Positions 18,739 through 28,734 of a stretch of DNA of 64,000 bases are shown piece after piece. The notes under the pieces were generated by a model. The model did no database searches. It was given only the letters and a program-made list of their open reading frames with translations, and had not been told where the DNA came from. How positions within the stretch are numbered: the first letter of the stretch is position 1; each line of letters begins with the position of its first letter. Source of the DNA: CAWAHD01 sp963781785 (GTDB lineage Bacteria; Planctomycetota; Planctomycetia; Isosphaerales; Isosphaeraceae). The stretch spans positions 1,488,001 to 1,552,000 of the forward strand of contig CAWAHD010000005.1 of assembly GCA_963781785.1 (NCBI GenBank), given 5' to 3'. Made by a program: the position numbers and the translations under genes.

Positions 18739-20166
18739 TCAGCCGTCCGCAGCCGCTTTTCGGTTCGGATCCCACGAAAATGAAGAGCCTGCAAGCTGCT
18801 GGCAGGGTGCGTTTGGTTCAAAGGGTACCGGGGGAAATTCCCGGGCGGGCTCGGCGATCAAGGCGACGAAGAAGGTCGTGCCGACCCCGGGGGCTGACTC
18901 CATCCAGATCGTGCCGCCGTGCCGTTCCACGATGCGCCGCACCAGGGCAAGGCCGATGCCTTCCCCCTGCACGCCTTCGGATTGGGGGTGGCTGAAGGCG
19001 GTAAAGATCCGATGGTGCTGAGCCGCCGGGATGCCTGGCCCGTTGTCCTTCACGGTGTAAACGTGAAAGCCCGCGGGCTCCTGGGCGGCGCTCGGTCTGC
19101 CATCGATCTCGATTTTACCCGGCCGGGCGGGGTCGAGATACTGGACGGCATTGGCGATCAGGTTGGCGAAGACCTGTTCGAGCGCGGTCGGGTCGCCCCA
19201 CGCCGGCGGAATGTCGCCGATCGTGATCTCGGCCCCCTTGCCCGCGCGCGCATCGTGGAGCGCATCGACGACCTTGCCGATCACCGCGGCGACATCCACG
19301 GCCTGCCACCGATACGGGATGCGGCCGGCGCGAGAAAGCAAAAGCAGCGAATCGTTGATCCGCGACAACCGGCCGACGGCCGCTTGAATGTAGCGAATGC
19401 ACTCTTCGATATTCTCGCTCAATAGCAACGACCCGCGCTGCCGCACCTGCGAGGGAACCCCGTCTTCGTCGAAGAGGCTCCGCAAGTTTCGATACGAGAG
19501 CGTGAGCTCTTCGCTGAATCCTTGGAGGTTGACCAAGGGCGATCGGAGGTCGTGTGACACGCTGTAGACGAACATCTGCATCTCTTGTTGCTTCTCGTCG
19601 AGACTTGCAGCCATCTCGTGAAAGGCCCGGTCAACCAGCGCAACCTCGTCGCATCCCGTGAGCGACGGGTGCAGGCGTTGCCCCGCTGCCAGCCGCCGCG
19701 CATTTTCGCTGAGCACCGACAGCCGCTTGATGAGGTTGCGCAAGAAAACCAGTCCCAAGGCCAGCGCGGCAGCCAGAATGGCCAATCCGCCGCAGAGGTT
19801 GATCCAGAGTTGCTGCCGGCCCGATCGCATCGGCCGCTCCATCCGATCCTCTTCGAGCTGGCCTTCCTTGCTCAGCATCCAATCGATCCCTGAGCGCACC
19901 TGGCCGAGAATCCGATCGCTCTCGTCAAGCTGATCGGAGGCCTCGTCGGCTTTGATCCGGTCGCGGATCGCAGCATGAGCCTCCAGCAGCCGGCGATAGG
20001 CCTCTTCGAGTTTCGCGATCACATTCCTGGTGTGAACAGCCCAGCGCTCGCCGTGATTGTTCCCGGCCTGGGCGTGGACCAACAGTCCCACGGAGACCGC
20101 CTGTACCAGGAGCGGAATCGAGAAGAGGAGCAAGCCCTTTCTGAGGATCGTCAATGATTTCGGCAT
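18739..20166 (-). CDS. Membrane sensor histidine kinase (CHASE3-like, HAMP, HisKA, HATPase)
   Basis: 475 residues. The N-terminal helix LLLFSIPLLVQAVSVGLLVH, a periplasmic helical domain of about 90 residues (CHASE3-like) and a second helix (LAILAAALALGLVFL) precede a HAMP segment. The phospho-His motif is VSHDLRSPLVNLQGF (residues about 205-219). The ATPase has NLIANAVQYLDP, DNGPGIP and GIGLALVRRIVERHGG. The start overlaps the stop of the upstream AI-2E-family gene by 16 bp, so the two are co-transcribed and the transporter-like protein may feed the kinase. No cognate regulator is directly adjacent on this strand; the divergent sigma54 regulator at 22292 is the nearest. Confidence 0.9.
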   Translation of the reverse strand: MPKSLTILRKGLLLFSIPLLVQAVSVGLLVHAQAGNNHGERWAVHTRNVIAKLEEAYRRLLEAHAAIRDRIKADEASDQLDESDRILGQVRSGIDWMLSKEGQLEEDRMERPMRSGRQQLWINLCGGLAILAAALALGLVFLRNLIKRLSVLSENARRLAAGQRLHPSLTGCDEVALVDRAFHEMAASLDEKQQEMQMFVYSVSHDLRSPLVNLQGFSEELTLSYRNLRSLFDEDGVPSQVRQRGSLLLSENIEECIRYIQAAVGRLSRINDSLLLLSRAGRIPYRWQAVDVAAVIGKVVDALHDARAGKGAEITIGDIPPAWGDPTALEQVFANLIANAVQYLDPARPGKIEIDGRPSAAQEPAGFHVYTVKDNGPGIPAAQHHRIFTAFSHPQSEGVQGEGIGLALVRRIVERHGGTIWMESAPGVGTTFFVALIAEPAREFPPVPFEPNAPCQQLAGSSFSWDPNRKAAADG

Positions 20167-22046
20167 GAATCTCCAGTGAGCTCAAGATTCCGGGAAGACC
20201 CGTGCTCGAGAACGGGGAATAAACTGTCAAGCTGCTGCCGGGTCTCGACCAGGCTGCAAGCAACCGAGTATGCCCCGGCCTCGCGGAGCGCCTCGGCAGC
20301 CTGCAAGGCGCGCTTCTGATCGCCCCAGCGTCCCACGACGATCCGCATCGCAGGGAAGCGGGTCCGGATCCGCTTGCACACGTGCCGGGTACGCGCCAGG
20401 CCGCCCGGCGGAATCGAGCCGACCAAGACGAGCGCTGGCTCGAGGGCACCCACTCGCTCGATCAGCTCGCTGATCAAGGCGACTGGCGCGGCGAGTTCCA
20501 GCTTCCAGCGGGCCGGGTCGAGCAGCGTGTCGAGCATTTCCAGACCCGCAAGGTCGGCGGCGTCCCGCGCGGGGCACCCGAAGATGACGACCGGAGGTCG
20601 CCTGGCCTCGTCTCCGGAGGGGATGCCAGATGCCAGCTCGGCCGCGAGCCTCCAGCGGAACGAGCGCTCTCCCACGTCGTCCACGATCTCCCGGGTCGCA
20701 CCCAGGACGTGTTCCAGGTCGGCATCCGTGATCTCGCCGCGGACCTGATTGGCCTTGGCCAGCGAGATCGCGGGCAACAGCATGCAGTCGAAAACCTGCT
20801 CGGGCGCATCGGTCTTCAGTTGTTCAAGGACCAGTTCCTCCGCCTCGTCGGAGTCTCTGGCCAGAAGTCGCTGGTAAAAGCTGATGTTCCGGTCCAGTGC
20901 GGGCTCATCCCCCAGGAGAACAGTCAAGAACTCGAGCGGGGGCACGTACCGGCCCAGCATGACCAGGCAAACCGTGAGGGGGCTCGAGAGAACCATGCCG
21001 ATCGGGCCCCAGAGGAAAGCCCACAGAGCCGCCGATACCAGTAGCGCGACCTCCGAGACCCCCATGCTCGGGCCGTAGAGCCAGGGCTCGATGCCGTTGG
21101 CGACGATCAGCTCCAGAACCACGAACAGACCGATCACCAGGAAAGTACTCGTCCAGCCGGGCGATAGCGCCACCGTCGACGTCACCGGCAGCACGGCGGC
21201 CAGATACGGGCCGATGTAGGGGAGATAGCGAAGCATCGCGCCCATGAAGCCCCAGAGCAGTGCGTATTTCACGCCGATTGCCAGGAGCCCCAACCCCAAT
21301 ACGAGGCCGAATGATCCATTGACGATGGCTTGCATGAGCAGAAAACGGCTGATACGGTGGCCGGCCTCGTCGACGAACCGGGTCGCCGCCGCGACCCGCC
21401 CCTGCCCCACGAGCCGGATGATCCGGTTGCGCAGCTCCTCGCGCCGCTCTAGCATGAAGATGACCAGGATGATCGCCAGGGCAAGCTCGCCCAGGTATTC
21501 CATGAGGGGGCTCAAGAACGACGAGATCCGGGAAAGCCAGACCGGGCTCTGCGGCTCGACGATCACAGCCTTCGGCAGAGGCTTCATCCGGACTTCCCCC
21601 TTGGCGCCGGGCTCCCCGCCCGCTGACTCGTGGTTTTGCGGCTGCCCATCGATCTCCTGGCCGATCTCGGCGATCATCCTCCGGAGCCTGCTCGACCCGC
21701 CCGCCATGTTCTTGAGCGACTTGACCTTGGACTTGACGGTCTCGGTATGCCTCGGTAACTCCCGCAGCAGGCTGGAAATCTGCGCCGTGACGATCCAGCC
21801 GCCGATTCCCAGGGCAAAGGCGGCCGCACACACGGTCAAGATCACGGCCGGGGTCCGGGCGATCCCATACTGCCTGAGCCGCGAGACGACCGGATTGAGC
21901 AGGAACGTGAGAAAGACCGCCAGCGCGACCGGAATGAAGATCGACTGCGCCCAGTACAGTACGCCGACCACAAGGGCGCTGATCACCGTCCCCGAGAGCA
22001 AGACCAGCGCTCGTTGCCATTCCGGAACCACCGATCGGTTTGTCAT
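20151..22046 (-). CDS. AI-2E family transporter with extra C-terminal Rossmann-like domain
   Basis: 631 residues. The ATG at 22046 begins 24 residues before the first helix (VLLSGTVISALVVGVLYWAQ). An AI-2E/PerM-type membrane domain follows (about residues 10-380), with signature-like LRYLPYIGPYLAAVLPV and GPIGMVLSSPLTVCLVMLG. The last 250 residues are soluble: a helical segment, then PVVIFGCPARDAADLAGLEMLDTLL and ALVLVGSIPPGGL and RIVVGRWG, which resemble a B12-binding/Rossmann fold but lack the DxHxxG cobalamin motif. The family exports small solutes or quorum signals or acts as an ion antiporter. It is coupled to the downstream sensor kinase by overlap. Confidence 0.85.
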   Translation of the reverse strand: MTNRSVVPEWQRALVLLSGTVISALVVGVLYWAQSIFIPVALAVFLTFLLNPVVSRLRQYGIARTPAVILTVCAAAFALGIGGWIVTAQISSLLRELPRHTETVKSKVKSLKNMAGGSSRLRRMIAEIGQEIDGQPQNHESAGGEPGAKGEVRMKPLPKAVIVEPQSPVWLSRISSFLSPLMEYLGELALAIILVIFMLERREELRNRIIRLVGQGRVAAATRFVDEAGHRISRFLLMQAIVNGSFGLVLGLGLLAIGVKYALLWGFMGAMLRYLPYIGPYLAAVLPVTSTVALSPGWTSTFLVIGLFVVLELIVANGIEPWLYGPSMGVSEVALLVSAALWAFLWGPIGMVLSSPLTVCLVMLGRYVPPLEFLTVLLGDEPALDRNISFYQRLLARDSDEAEELVLEQLKTDAPEQVFDCMLLPAISLAKANQVRGEITDADLEHVLGATREIVDDVGERSFRWRLAAELASGIPSGDEARRPPVVIFGCPARDAADLAGLEMLDTLLDPARWKLELAAPVALISELIERVGALEPALVLVGSIPPGGLARTRHVCKRIRTRFPAMRIVVGRWGDQKRALQAAEALREAGAYSVACSLVETRQQLDSLFPVLEHGSSRNLELTGDSCRNH

Positions 22047-22291
22047 GAAGTTGTACCCCAAGCCGGCTATCCACCCCACTCGCATCCCAGTGCCCGGGCA
22101 TCCGCGCCGCCTTCCTGCTAACACGCAACATCCGCGCCGAAGGGCCCGGTCGATCGGACCGGCCTGAACGGGAGAAATCAGACCGCCACAATCCTCAATG
22201 TGTTGTGGGCGCCAGCCTGCGCATGTATAGTGAATTCGATTCTCAATTCGAGAGCCCGATACCCGTCGTGTCCATCGACAGGAGACGCGCT

Positions 22292-23765
22292 TTGAGTGGT
22301 AAGAAATCGGCTGCGGCCGGCCCCGAAGCTCGGGCGGCGGTGCCGACCGAGAACGGGCGTACGAGAGTGTCCAGGCGGCGGATTCTGATCGTCGAGGACA
22401 ACGAGACGGCTTGCAAGCAGATCCAGGTATTCCTCGAGATGGACCCCGGCCTGACCGTGGACACCGCTGCGAACGGCAGCGAAGCGCTCAAGGCCTTGTC
22501 TGAGCGTTCGTACAGCGTGGTGGTGACCGACCTCAAGATGCCGCAGGTCGACGGCCTGCAATTGCTCGAGGAGGTGCAGAAGCGCCGGCTAGGCGCGGAT
22601 GTGATCATCACCACCGGTTTCGGCACGGTGGATCACGCCGTGCAGGCGCTCCGCCTGGGCGCCGCCGATTTCCTGACCAAGCCGATCAATCTCGAGCACC
22701 TCAAGCTGGTCGTCGGCCGCTCGCTCCGCGAGCGGGCGCTCCAGGACGAAGTCGCCGAGCTCCGCGAAAAGCTCGACGAGCAAGACGCCTTCGAGGGCAT
22801 CCTGACCAAAAGCGCGCGGATGCGCGACGTCTTCGAGCTGATCAGCCACGTCGCCGAGACGATCAGCACGGTCCTGATCTTCGGTGAGACGGGCACCGGC
22901 AAGGAGCTGGTCGCGCGGGCCGTGCACTTCCGGTCGCCTCGTTCCAATCAGCCGTTCGTCGCGGTCAACTGCGCGGCCCTCCCGGAATCACTCCTGGAAA
23001 GCGAGCTGTTCGGCCACGAGAAGGGGGCGTTCACAAGCGCCGTCGGCCAGCGCAAGGGCCGGTTCGAGATGGCCCACGGCGGCACGATCTTCCTGGACGA
23101 GGTGGGCGAGATTCCGCTGGCGATGCAGGCCAAGCTCCTGCGCGTGCTCCAGGAGCGGCGGTTCGAGCGCGTGGGAGGCTCGCAGACGATCGAGGTCGAC
23201 GTCCGGGTGGTCGCCGCCACCAATCGCGACCTCTTGCGACTGGCCAAGGAGGGCAAGTTTCGCGAAGACCTTTATTACCGGCTCAACGTCGTCAAGATCG
23301 ACCTTCCTCCGCTCTCGGAGCGCACCGAGGACATCCCGCTCCTGGCGGGCCATTTCGTCGAGAAGTTCAGCCGGCCCGGAAGTCCTCCCAAGTCGATCGC
23401 TCCCGAGGCCATGGAGGCGATGATCCAGTACCGGTGGCCGGGAAACATTCGGGAGCTCGAGAACGCCATGGAGCGGGCCTGCGTCACCACGCGCGACGAG
23501 CTGATCCGCCCAGAGAATCTGCCGGCCGAAATCCTCCGGCCGGCTCGACCGCGCCACCCGCTTCCGGTCGACCTCTCCCGGCCGCTTGCCGAGCAGCTCG
23601 CCGACCTGACCTCCGCCTTCGAGGAGCGCTACCTCCGGCGCGCCCTCAAGCGGACGCGCGGCCACATCGGTCGCACCGCTCGCGCTCACCGGCCTGTCCC
23701 GGCGGACCATCACCGAGAAGCTGACCCTCTACCAGATCGACAAGGCCGAATTCAAGAGAGACTGA
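22292..23765 (+). CDS. NtrC-family sigma54-dependent response regulator, frameshift near C-terminus
   Basis: About 490 residues. The TTG at 22292 with AGGAG 7 nt upstream is the preferred start; open frame exists upstream without a ribosome site. Receiver domain: ILIVEDNE, phospho-Asp in VVTDLKMPQVDG. AAA+ domain: Walker A GETGTGKE, the sigma54-contact motif GAFTSA, Walker B GGTIFLDEVGEI, sensor VAATNRDL, and YRWPGNIRELENA. One extra base near 23680 breaks the Fis-type helix-turn-helix. The next frame reads IGRTARLTGLSRRTITEK and ends at TGA 23763-23765. It activates sigma54 promoters after phosphorylation, probably by one of the kinases encoded opposite it. It is divergent from the AI-2E/kinase operon. 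Confidence 0.9.
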
Positions 23766-24211
23766 TCAAATCCCGGTCCGGATCGCGATTCCCGGCACGA
23801 GGCGCAAGCCTGTGTTAAACTTGAGCGGCCAGGCAGATCGCGCCGGTCGAGCCGGTCAAGAGGGCTCCTTGACGGCAGCCCTGGGAGAGCCGCGGGCGAA
23901 TTCCGGTCCGGCTCGCGGAACTTTTTTCGAAAACGACTCATCCAAACAAGTAAGGCGTGCTCGGGAACGCCCGGTTTCGCGGGTGAGCCCGGTTGGCCGT
24001 GCTGGAGGATCCGTCCTGGAGCATCGCGAATTTCGGCGCGATCTCGCACTCCCGGGTGCGACGTTGGTACAATCTCGCCAATTTTCAGGAAGCTCGTCCT
24101 GAATACAGACTTCTGAACCAGCGACAGGCGAAGAAGACGACACTTTTCCGAGGTGCCGGCCCAGGCGGGGGGCGGCTGGAATCCTGAGACGCTCGCAGGG
24201 AGTTTGATCGA
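23766..24211. other. Intergenic region upstream of the pilus locus
   Basis: No gene supported. TACAAT at 24068-24073 could be a -10 element for the pilM-like gene but has no good -35 partner, and no convincing sigma54 (-24/-12) element was found by eye. Confidence 0.35.
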
Positions 24212-26688
24212 ATGGCGAAGATACAGGCCGTATGGGCGATCGACATCGGGCAGGCCGCACTCAAGGCCATCAAGCTGATTCCGGGTGAGACCCCGGAACA
24301 GGTCACGGCCGAGGCATTTGACTTCATCGAGTATCCCAAGATCCTGAGCCAGCCGGACGCCGATCCCGATGAGCTGGTCCGGGAGGCCCTGGCCACATTC
24401 ACCGACCGCAACGAAACCAAGGGCTGCAAGATCGCCATCGCAGTCCCCGGCCAGTCGGGACTGGTCAAGTTCATCAAGCTGCCGCCCGTCGAGAAGAAAC
24501 GGATTCCCGACATCGTCAAGTTCGAGGCCAAGCAGCAGATCCCCTTCGCGCTCGATGAGGTGGTCTGGGCATACCAGCAAATCGGCGACGACGACGAGGT
24601 CAACGAGGAAGAGTTCACGATGGCCGAGGTCGGCCTGTTCGCCATGAAGCGCGACCAGATCAACCGGGCGATCCTGCCCTTCGCCGTGGCGGGAGTCGAG
24701 GTCGACGTCGTGCAGATGAGCCCGATCGCGCTCTACAACTTCATCGCATTCGATCAGTTGAAGGGGGGCGGCTCGAAGGATTCCGTCGTGCTCCTGGACA
24801 TCGGTGCCGACAATACCGACCTGATCATCACCGACGGCACCCGGATCTGGCAGCGCAACGTTCCCCTGGGCGGAAATCACTTCACGCGGGCCCTGACCAA
24901 AGAACTCAAGCTCACGTTTGCCAAGGCCGAGCACCTCAAGCGGAACGCGACCAAGGCCGCTGACCCGCGGTCGATCTTCACCGCCATGCGGGGCGTCTTC
25001 AATGACTTCGCCAGCGAGATCAACCGCTCGATCGGGTTCTACTCGAGCATCAACCGCACCGCCAAGATCCGCAAGGTGATCGGGATGGGGAACGGGTTCA
25101 AGCTGCCCGGCCTCCAGAAGTTTCTCCAGCAGAACTTGACCCACGAGGTCAGCCGGCTCGAAGGTTTTGACAAGATGGCCGGCGACGAGGTCAAGTCGGC
25201 CCCCCAGTTCCAGGACAATCTCGCCTCGTTCGCCGTGGCCTACGGGCTGGGCGTCCAGGGGCTCTCTCGCGGGGCGCTCTCCACCAACTTGCTCCCACCC
25301 GAGATCGAGCGCGTGCGGCTGGTCCGCGCCAAGAAGCCGTGGGCCCTGGCCGCCTCGGCCCTCATCCTGCTCGCCCTCACCTTCCTGTTCGCCTTCGGCG
25401 ATGTCCGCGTGCTTGCCACGGTCTCCTCGCCGGATTTCAAGACGGCCGTCACCGGGGCCAAGGCGGTGTCCAAGAAAGGCGCCGAGCTCAAGTCCAACTT
25501 CGAAAAGGCCAAGGGTGAATGGCTAGGGAAATACAAGGAAGGCGAGGCCCTGATCATCGACCCCACCGATCGCGCACTGTGGCCTCAGTTCCTCAAGACC
25601 GTCAGCGACTTCTTTCCAGACCCGGTCCGGGACTACGGCCTCGATCCCGACGCCCCGGAGACCCAGTACACGCTCGAAAAGCTGCGGGTCCACATCGACG
25701 CGCATCAAGCCGGTCTGGCGCACCGACTTGAGGGCCGATTGGTTCGACCAGCTTCCCGCCGATTACAAGAAGCTGATGCAGCCGTACGACGTCGCCACAC
25801 CCGCCCGCCGGCGAGGGCTGGGTGATCCAGCTTGTCTGCCATCACTACAACCCGAACCCCAAGACGAGGGAGCAGCGAGACCTCGCGCCGACCGATAAGC
25901 CGAAGCGCACCGATTTCGGCCCCTATCAATTCATCACCGACAAGATCCTCACCACCCTCAACAAACCCGAAATCCGCCTGTTCGGCGTGCACCACGTCGC
26001 TCTGGCCTGGCTGGATATCGACGCCGATTGGACCAGCGAGAAGGGGAGCCAGAACAACAACATGTCGAGCAACACCGTCCCCCTCCTCGACCGAGCGGCT
26101 CCCAAGGCCGAAGGGGGTGGCGAAAGCGTGGCCGGTGGTGTCGGCATCAAAGCCGGCAGGTCCGGCGCCCTTTCCGGCATGAACGCCGCCATGGCCAGTC
26201 AGATGAAGATGGGCAACGCCGGCAGCGACCAGATCGCCAAGATGGGCGCCTCGATGCGAGGCAACATGGCAGGGATGGGCATGATGGGCATGAACAGGAA
26301 GGCTTCCGCCAAGGAGAAGGACCAGATCAAGACTTTGACCCGGACCGACTTCTTGCTCCAGTTCGTCTGGGTTCCCGTGAAGCCCGCCGACCAGCCCAAG
26401 ACGGATGAGGAGCGCAAGACGAAACTCGCTGACGAAGTCAAGAATTTGAACGACGCCAAGAAAGACTACACCCCCGAGTCCCCTGTGAAGATCCAGGAGG
26501 CCATCGAAGCCGAGTCACGGAAGAAGTCGGAGGCATTCGACTCCGCACTCAGCGGCAAGGCGGGGGGCGGTTCGAATGCGGGCGGTGGCGTGCCCTCGGC
26601 GACCGGTGGCGGCCCGGGATCGGGACCACGGCCCAGCGGCGCGGGGCCGGCTGCCCCCACCGGTGCCGCTGCCCCGAAGTCCCCATAG
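24212..26688 (+). CDS. pilM: PilM-PilN fusion, type IV pilus/T2S-like assembly protein, two frameshifts
   Basis: About 825 residues. Residues 1-360 are a PilM actin-like ATPase: WAIDIGQAALKAIKL, AVPGQSGLVKFI, LLDIGADNTDLI and the GMGNGFKLPGLQKFL loop. Directly after comes TNLLPPEIERVRLVR, the N-terminal 'NLLP' peptide of PilN, then one transmembrane helix (LAASALILLALTFLFAFG) and a helical periplasmic domain. Extra bases near 25700 and 25805 split the end; the frames join as ADWFDQLPADYKKL then WVIQLVCHHYNPNP. The tail is Met/Gly-rich (MAGMGMMGMN) and ends in a Gly/Pro linker. In PilM/PilN systems the NLLP peptide docks into PilM; here both are in one chain. First gene of a three-gene operon. 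Confidence 0.8.
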
Positions 26689-26898
26689 TCCCGCTCCAAC
26701 AGACCGCGTGACTCCTCGGTCCATTCCAGGCGGCCCGGAGGAGTCACCCGGTCCTCCCGGCCACACGGACCCCCGGTGCTGCCGGCCTCCCGACGTCACT
26801 CGCCAGCTCGATCGATCCGGAGTAGTCAGCCAGTTCTCGCTCAGGCGGTTAACCCTCGATTCTCCACAACCTCTGATACTTTGAAGGCGCCCGCAACC

Positions 26899-28689
26899 AT
26901 GGCAACAAAAGAAGACGCCGCAGAACAAGCCAAGGAATTCCTGCGGCAAGTCATCAAGTACCGGTTCTGGATCTCGATCGGGGTCGCGGCCTTGTTCGCG
27001 GTGATCGCCTATATGGTCGGGTCAGGCCCGATTCGGAAACAGGCCGACGACGAGCGAACCGCCATCACCTCCGCCGAGAAGGAGGTCGGGAATTACAAGT
27101 CGCCCACGATTCCCACCAAGGAATACATGCCCATTGTCCAGGGCAAGACCCAGGTCCTCGACAAGGACGTCATCAAGGCATGGAGGACGCTCTTCGAGCG
27201 CCAGGCCCCCCTCTTGACCTGGCCCGACACCGTCAAGGAGCGATTTCGCACATGGGGCCGGCAGTGGCCCGAGAAAGAAAACCCCCGCAAGGTCGAGCTC
27301 GCCATCGTCGACTACATCGCTGACGATGCCTATCCGGCCTACGTATCGATGGTCTACAGCACGTGCAACCCCTTTAACTTCGAGACCGGCACCGGAATCG
27401 TGGTCACCCCGGGTCAGGATGCGCTGTTGCGGCCGACCAAGTTCGATCCCGAACACCTCCCCGATCTCGGAAAGGTTTGGGCCGCCCAGGAGCGGCTCTG
27501 GATTCAGCGCACCCTGCTGGAAGTGGTCGGCGAAGTCAACAAGAACGCCAAGACCTGGGACGAAGCAATCATCCGCCAGATCGTCGAGCTGGAGGTCGGC
27601 AATCCCTCCGCCCAGGATCAGCGTTCGCTCGCCAAGAACGACCAGCTCGAGGAATCCAAGGGCATCTATGCCAAGGGCGAAGAACCGCCCGCCGATTCGG
27701 CTGGCGGAGCCGCACCCGGCGGCAGCGTCAGCCTTCCCGGCGGCAAAGGCGGCATGATGGGTAACTTACCAGGCGGCGCGATGGGCGGCGGACTGGGTAG
27801 CGCCGCCGCATCCGAAAACGTCTTCTACGTCAAAGCCGATAGCGACAAATACAAGATCATGCCCTTCCTCATGTCCGTTCTCATCGATCAGGACCGCGTC
27901 CAGGACTTCTTGGTCGAGCTCGAGAATTCGCCCATGTGGATCCAGGTCAAAGACTTCGAGCTCACGCGTCCCTCCGTCCGCGTGGCCAAGCCCGAAAAGG
28001 GAGAAGAGGCCGACGCCGGGATGATGGGCATGATGGGTATGATGGGCATGAGCCGGGGGCCCAGTATCGGCGGCATGGTCGGGATGGGCGGAAATGCCCA
28101 GATGCAGATGCAGGCGCAGATGCAACAGTCTCAGCGGGCGCAGCAGGGCATGATGAGCGGAATGACAAACATGGCAAACATGCGTGGCATGGGAGCAGCA
28201 ACGAAGCCTGAGAAACAGGGCAAGAGCATGAAGGGGGTGGACACAGCCAAAGCCCGCGCGGCCAAGGAGAAGGCGGCGCTCGACGCCAAGGGACCCACGC
28301 TATTCGACCCCTACTTCAACATCGTGCAGGTGAGGATCTACGGGCAGGCGCGATTCTTCCAACCGCCGCCGGAGGCTCCTCCGGCCAAGCCAAGCCCTGG
28401 AGACGTGGCTGGCGCGACTGACGCGGGTGCTCCGGCCGGTGAGCCCGTGCCCAAGGGAACGGAGCCCGCTGCCGCAGTCCCGGCGGCGACTGCGACGGGT
28501 CCCGCCGAGAAACCGGCTCCAGCCCCGGACGCAGCTCCAAAGAAAGACGCGACCGCCAAGGCCGATAACGCCCCGGATGCCAAGGCGGACAATCCCCCAG
28601 CCCCCGCGACCGCCGATGCCGACGCCAAGACCCCGAAGAACGATCCGGCAGCGAAGACCCAACCCAAGCCAGTGAAACCCAAACCCTGA
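26899..28689 (+). CDS. Single-pass membrane protein of the pilus-like locus (PilO position)
   Basis: 596 residues from the ATG at 26899. A short cytosolic N-terminus precedes one helix (YRFWISIGVAALFAVIAYMVG), then a large periplasmic part. Residues about 60-270 are helical with an aromatic-rich domain (YVSMVYSTCNPFNFETG, LWIQRTLLEVVGEVNKNAKTW). Next are a Gly/Met linker (KGGMMGNLPGGAMGGG), a ferredoxin-like stretch (MPFLMSVLIDQDRVQDFLVEL, like the PilO fold), another Met/Gly run (AGMMGMMGMMGMS) and a long Ala/Pro/Lys tail. The position after PilM-PilN and the topology suggest a PilO-type assembly-platform partner. The family is not otherwise recognised. It lies 210 bp after the previous gene, with GAAGG before the ATG. 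Confidence 0.6.
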   Translation: MATKEDAAEQAKEFLRQVIKYRFWISIGVAALFAVIAYMVGSGPIRKQADDERTAITSAEKEVGNYKSPTIPTKEYMPIVQGKTQVLDKDVIKAWRTLFERQAPLLTWPDTVKERFRTWGRQWPEKENPRKVELAIVDYIADDAYPAYVSMVYSTCNPFNFETGTGIVVTPGQDALLRPTKFDPEHLPDLGKVWAAQERLWIQRTLLEVVGEVNKNAKTWDEAIIRQIVELEVGNPSAQDQRSLAKNDQLEESKGIYAKGEEPPADSAGGAAPGGSVSLPGGKGGMMGNLPGGAMGGGLGSAAASENVFYVKADSDKYKIMPFLMSVLIDQDRVQDFLVELENSPMWIQVKDFELTRPSVRVAKPEKGEEADAGMMGMMGMMGMSRGPSIGGMVGMGGNAQMQMQAQMQQSQRAQQGMMSGMTNMANMRGMGAATKPEKQGKSMKGVDTAKARAAKEKAALDAKGPTLFDPYFNIVQVRIYGQARFFQPPPEAPPAKPSPGDVAGATDAGAPAGEPVPKGTEPAAAVPAATATGPAEKPAPAPDAAPKKDATAKADNAPDAKADNPPAPATADADAKTPKNDPAAKTQPKPVKPKP

Positions 28690-28734
28690 GCGTTTCGACC
28701 TGACCCCAAACGAACGCGACGAGGAGACGCCGCC

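Noticed and set aside
24040..24090. Sigma54 promoter upstream of the PilM-PilN gene
   Set aside because: No GG-N10-GC pair with correct spacing could be seen; only a weak TACAAT is present.
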